Assembly: GCA_029287235.1 (NCBI GenBank)
Contig: JARFRM010000269.1
Location: 1-34,676, forward strand
DNA length: 34,676 bases
From: Thermoanaerobaculales bacterium
GTDB taxonomy: Bacteria > Acidobacteriota > Thermoanaerobaculia > Thermoanaerobaculales > Sulfomarinibacteraceae
Direction of reading: 5' to 3'
This document shows positions 33,356 through 34,676 of this stretch, piece after piece. The position numbers and the translations under genes were made by a program. Every line of letters starts with the position of its first letter. The first letter of the stretch is position 1. The notes under the pieces are model-generated. The model was not told the DNA's origin, searched no databases, and saw nothing but the letters and a program-made list of their open reading frames with translations.

Positions 33356-34676
33356 TCAGATCTCCGGCGTGTGTGGTGGCAGCCAACACGACACGATGGT
33401 CCCACCTCCCGAGCGTTGCTGGAGGCTGATGCGTCCTCCGTGACCCTCGACGATTTCGCGGCACAGGGCGAGACCGAGGCCGCTGCCGGTCTTCTTGGTG
33501 GAGTAGAAGGGCAGCAGGGCGTGCTTCATGGTCTCCTCGTCCATCCCACGGCCGCGGTCGAGGACCTGGAGGCAGGCGCCGCCATCGGCCGGTTCGACGA
33601 CCCGGATGGCGATCTCGGGCTCGATGTCCGAGGCCTCGACCGAGTTCTTGAGCAGGTTGACCAGGAGCTGGCGGAAATGTGCGCGATCGACCCAGACCGG
33701 TCGGGACGGGAGGGGTCCGGCGATGGCGACGCCGGGGAACTCGTCGAGATTGTCGAAGAGCTTTTCCCAACTCGACTCCTCCCTGCGCGGCGCCGGCAGC
33801 CGCGCGAACCGGGCGTAGCCGTCGATGAAGTCCTTGAGGTGTCGGAGGCGCTCCCGGATGGTGGCGAAGACCTCGTCGGCACGGTCGGCGTGTTCCGGGC
33901 GCCGGTTGATGAGCTCGGCGGAGTGGACCAGCGACGATACCGGGGCGAGGGAGTTGTTGAGCTCGTGTGAGATGACCCGAATGACCTTCTTCCAGATCGC
34001 GGCCTCTTGGCGGCCGAGCTCGGCCGTCATGCGGTAGAGCAGCACCAGGATGTGGGTCCTGCGGTTGAGCATGAACTCGCGGCGTGACAGGTGGTAGGTC
34101 TCCACCCCCTCGTCGTCGCGGATCGAGAAGACGCCGTCGCCGTCGCGTGCGAGGATGTCGCGCATCTGCGGCGGGCAGTTCCGAGAGATGTCGTCGGTGA
34201 ACCGTCGGCCCTCGAGGCGGGTGCCACCGGTGAGGAGCCGCCGCGCCTCCAGGTTGGAGAAGACGACGCGGTCGAGAGGGTTGACCAGAACGATGGCCAC
34301 CGGTGAGTTGTCGAGGGCGCTCTCGAGCAGGAGTTCCTTCGACTTGACGGCGAGCCGTTCGTTTCGGAGGGTCTCGCCGACCTCGTTGTACATCCTTGCG
34401 AGGTTGCCGAGTTCGTCGCCGCGATCCGACGCCAGCCGAACGCTGAAATCGTGGTCGTTGAAGCTCGCGATGCCGAAATGGAGTGAGTCGATGGTCCGGT
34501 CGAGGGGTCGCAGGAGACGGCTGATGAGCCAGGCGCCGAGGGGCAGGCCGATGAGCAGTGCGAGCAGGAAACCGAGCTGGAGGTCATCGGTGATTTTCAT
34601 CATACCGGCAACGATCATTCCTTCGAGAACGAGAATCAAAACGACGGCAGCGGTCAGCCGTCCGGCGAGGGAGGAG
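33356..34676 (-). CDS. NtrY-like sensor histidine kinase, N-terminus cut by window edge
   Basis: 440 codons are in view and the frame is open to the right edge (SSLAGRLTAAVVLI before the visible membrane segments). Two hydrophobic segments are followed by a HAMP-like region (RLLRPLDRTIDSL to ARMYNEVGETLR), a PAS domain (ALDNSPVAIVLVNPLDRVVFSNLEARRLL region), HisKA SHELNNSLAPVSSLVHS with the phospho-accepting His, N box LLVNLLKNSVEASD, LDRGRGMDEE and TKKTGSGLGLALCREIVEGHGG. The HELNNSLAPVSSL form of the His box is characteristic of an NtrY-related subgroup often paired with sigma-54 activators. No partner regulator is visible; it may lie beyond the right edge or elsewhere. Confidence 0.9.
   Translation of the reverse strand, partial: SSLAGRLTAAVVLILVLEGMIVAGMMKITDDLQLGFLLALLIGLPLGAWLISRLLRPLDRTIDSLHFGIASFNDHDFSVRLASDRGDELGNLARMYNEVGETLRNERLAVKSKELLLESALDNSPVAIVLVNPLDRVVFSNLEARRLLTGGTRLEGRRFTDDISRNCPPQMRDILARDGDGVFSIRDDEGVETYHLSRREFMLNRRTHILVLLYRMTAELGRQEAAIWKKVIRVISHELNNSLAPVSSLVHSAELINRRPEHADRADEVFATIRERLRHLKDFIDGYARFARLPAPRREESSWEKLFDNLDEFPGVAIAGPLPSRPVWVDRAHFRQLLVNLLKNSVEASDIEPEIAIRVVEPADGGACLQVLDRGRGMDEETMKHALLPFYSTKKTGSGLGLALCREIVEGHGGRISLQQRSGGGTIVSCWLPPHTPEI

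Overview
The window is about 34.7 kb of GC-rich bacterial chromosome with tightly packed genes. It carries many envelope enzymes of the alkaline phosphatase (AlkP) superfamily, a bifunctional PAPS-synthase-type protein, methylmalonyl-CoA mutase and intergenic repeat families. This gene content fits a marine or sediment Acidobacteriota lineage (Thermoanaerobaculia-like). That placement is inference, because no rRNA or marker gene is present. No tRNA, rRNA, CRISPR array, prophage or transposase was seen.

Layout. Positions 1-2967 (minus) hold a membrane-anchored AlkP phosphoesterase, a 64-residue ribbon-helix-helix-like protein and an EMC3/TMCO1-like membrane protein cut by the window edge. A PAPS-type sulfotransferase (3154-3774) points the other way. 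Positions 3955-8580 (minus) hold a Cys/Met-metabolism PLP enzyme, homoserine dehydrogenase, an aldehyde dehydrogenase and an Lrp/AsnC regulator. Divergent from them is a fused ATP sulfurylase/APS kinase (8854-10581), followed by a convergent ACT-domain protein. Positions 11167-20755 are an envelope cluster: a sulfatase-fold lipoprotein, an arylsulfotransferase-like lipoprotein, an LtaS-like membrane enzyme, a glycerophosphodiesterase lipoprotein and a second sulfatase-fold protein.

At 21206-22111 lies a DUF3179 protein interrupted by one in-frame UGA. The UGA sits exactly where the family has the first Cys of a WCPLC motif, and a hairpin with a GGUCU apical loop follows it. I read it as a selenoprotein, and it is the strongest single finding here. 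The rest holds an OmpR-type two-component system (22300-24692), a lipoprotein (24898-26007), both subunits of methylmalonyl-CoA mutase (26102-30392), a TMTC-like GT-C/TPR protein with a family 2 glycosyltransferase (30493-33292) and an NtrY-like sensor kinase cut by the right edge.

How the parts may work together. The PAPS-type enzyme, the sulfotransferase, the arylsulfotransferase homologue, the LtaS-like enzyme, the glycerophosphodiesterase and three further AlkP-fold proteins suggest a programme that adds or removes sulfate or phospho-glycerol groups on surface glycans. Three features make it unusual. The ATP sulfurylase domain has lost most of its catalytic signature. The two sulfatase-fold proteins lack the CxPxR/SxPxR formylglycine signature. 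Four proteins of unrelated fold end in the same LxxLGY tail. Several genes also have a -10 box 6-9 nt before the start codon, which suggests leaderless or near-leaderless mRNAs.
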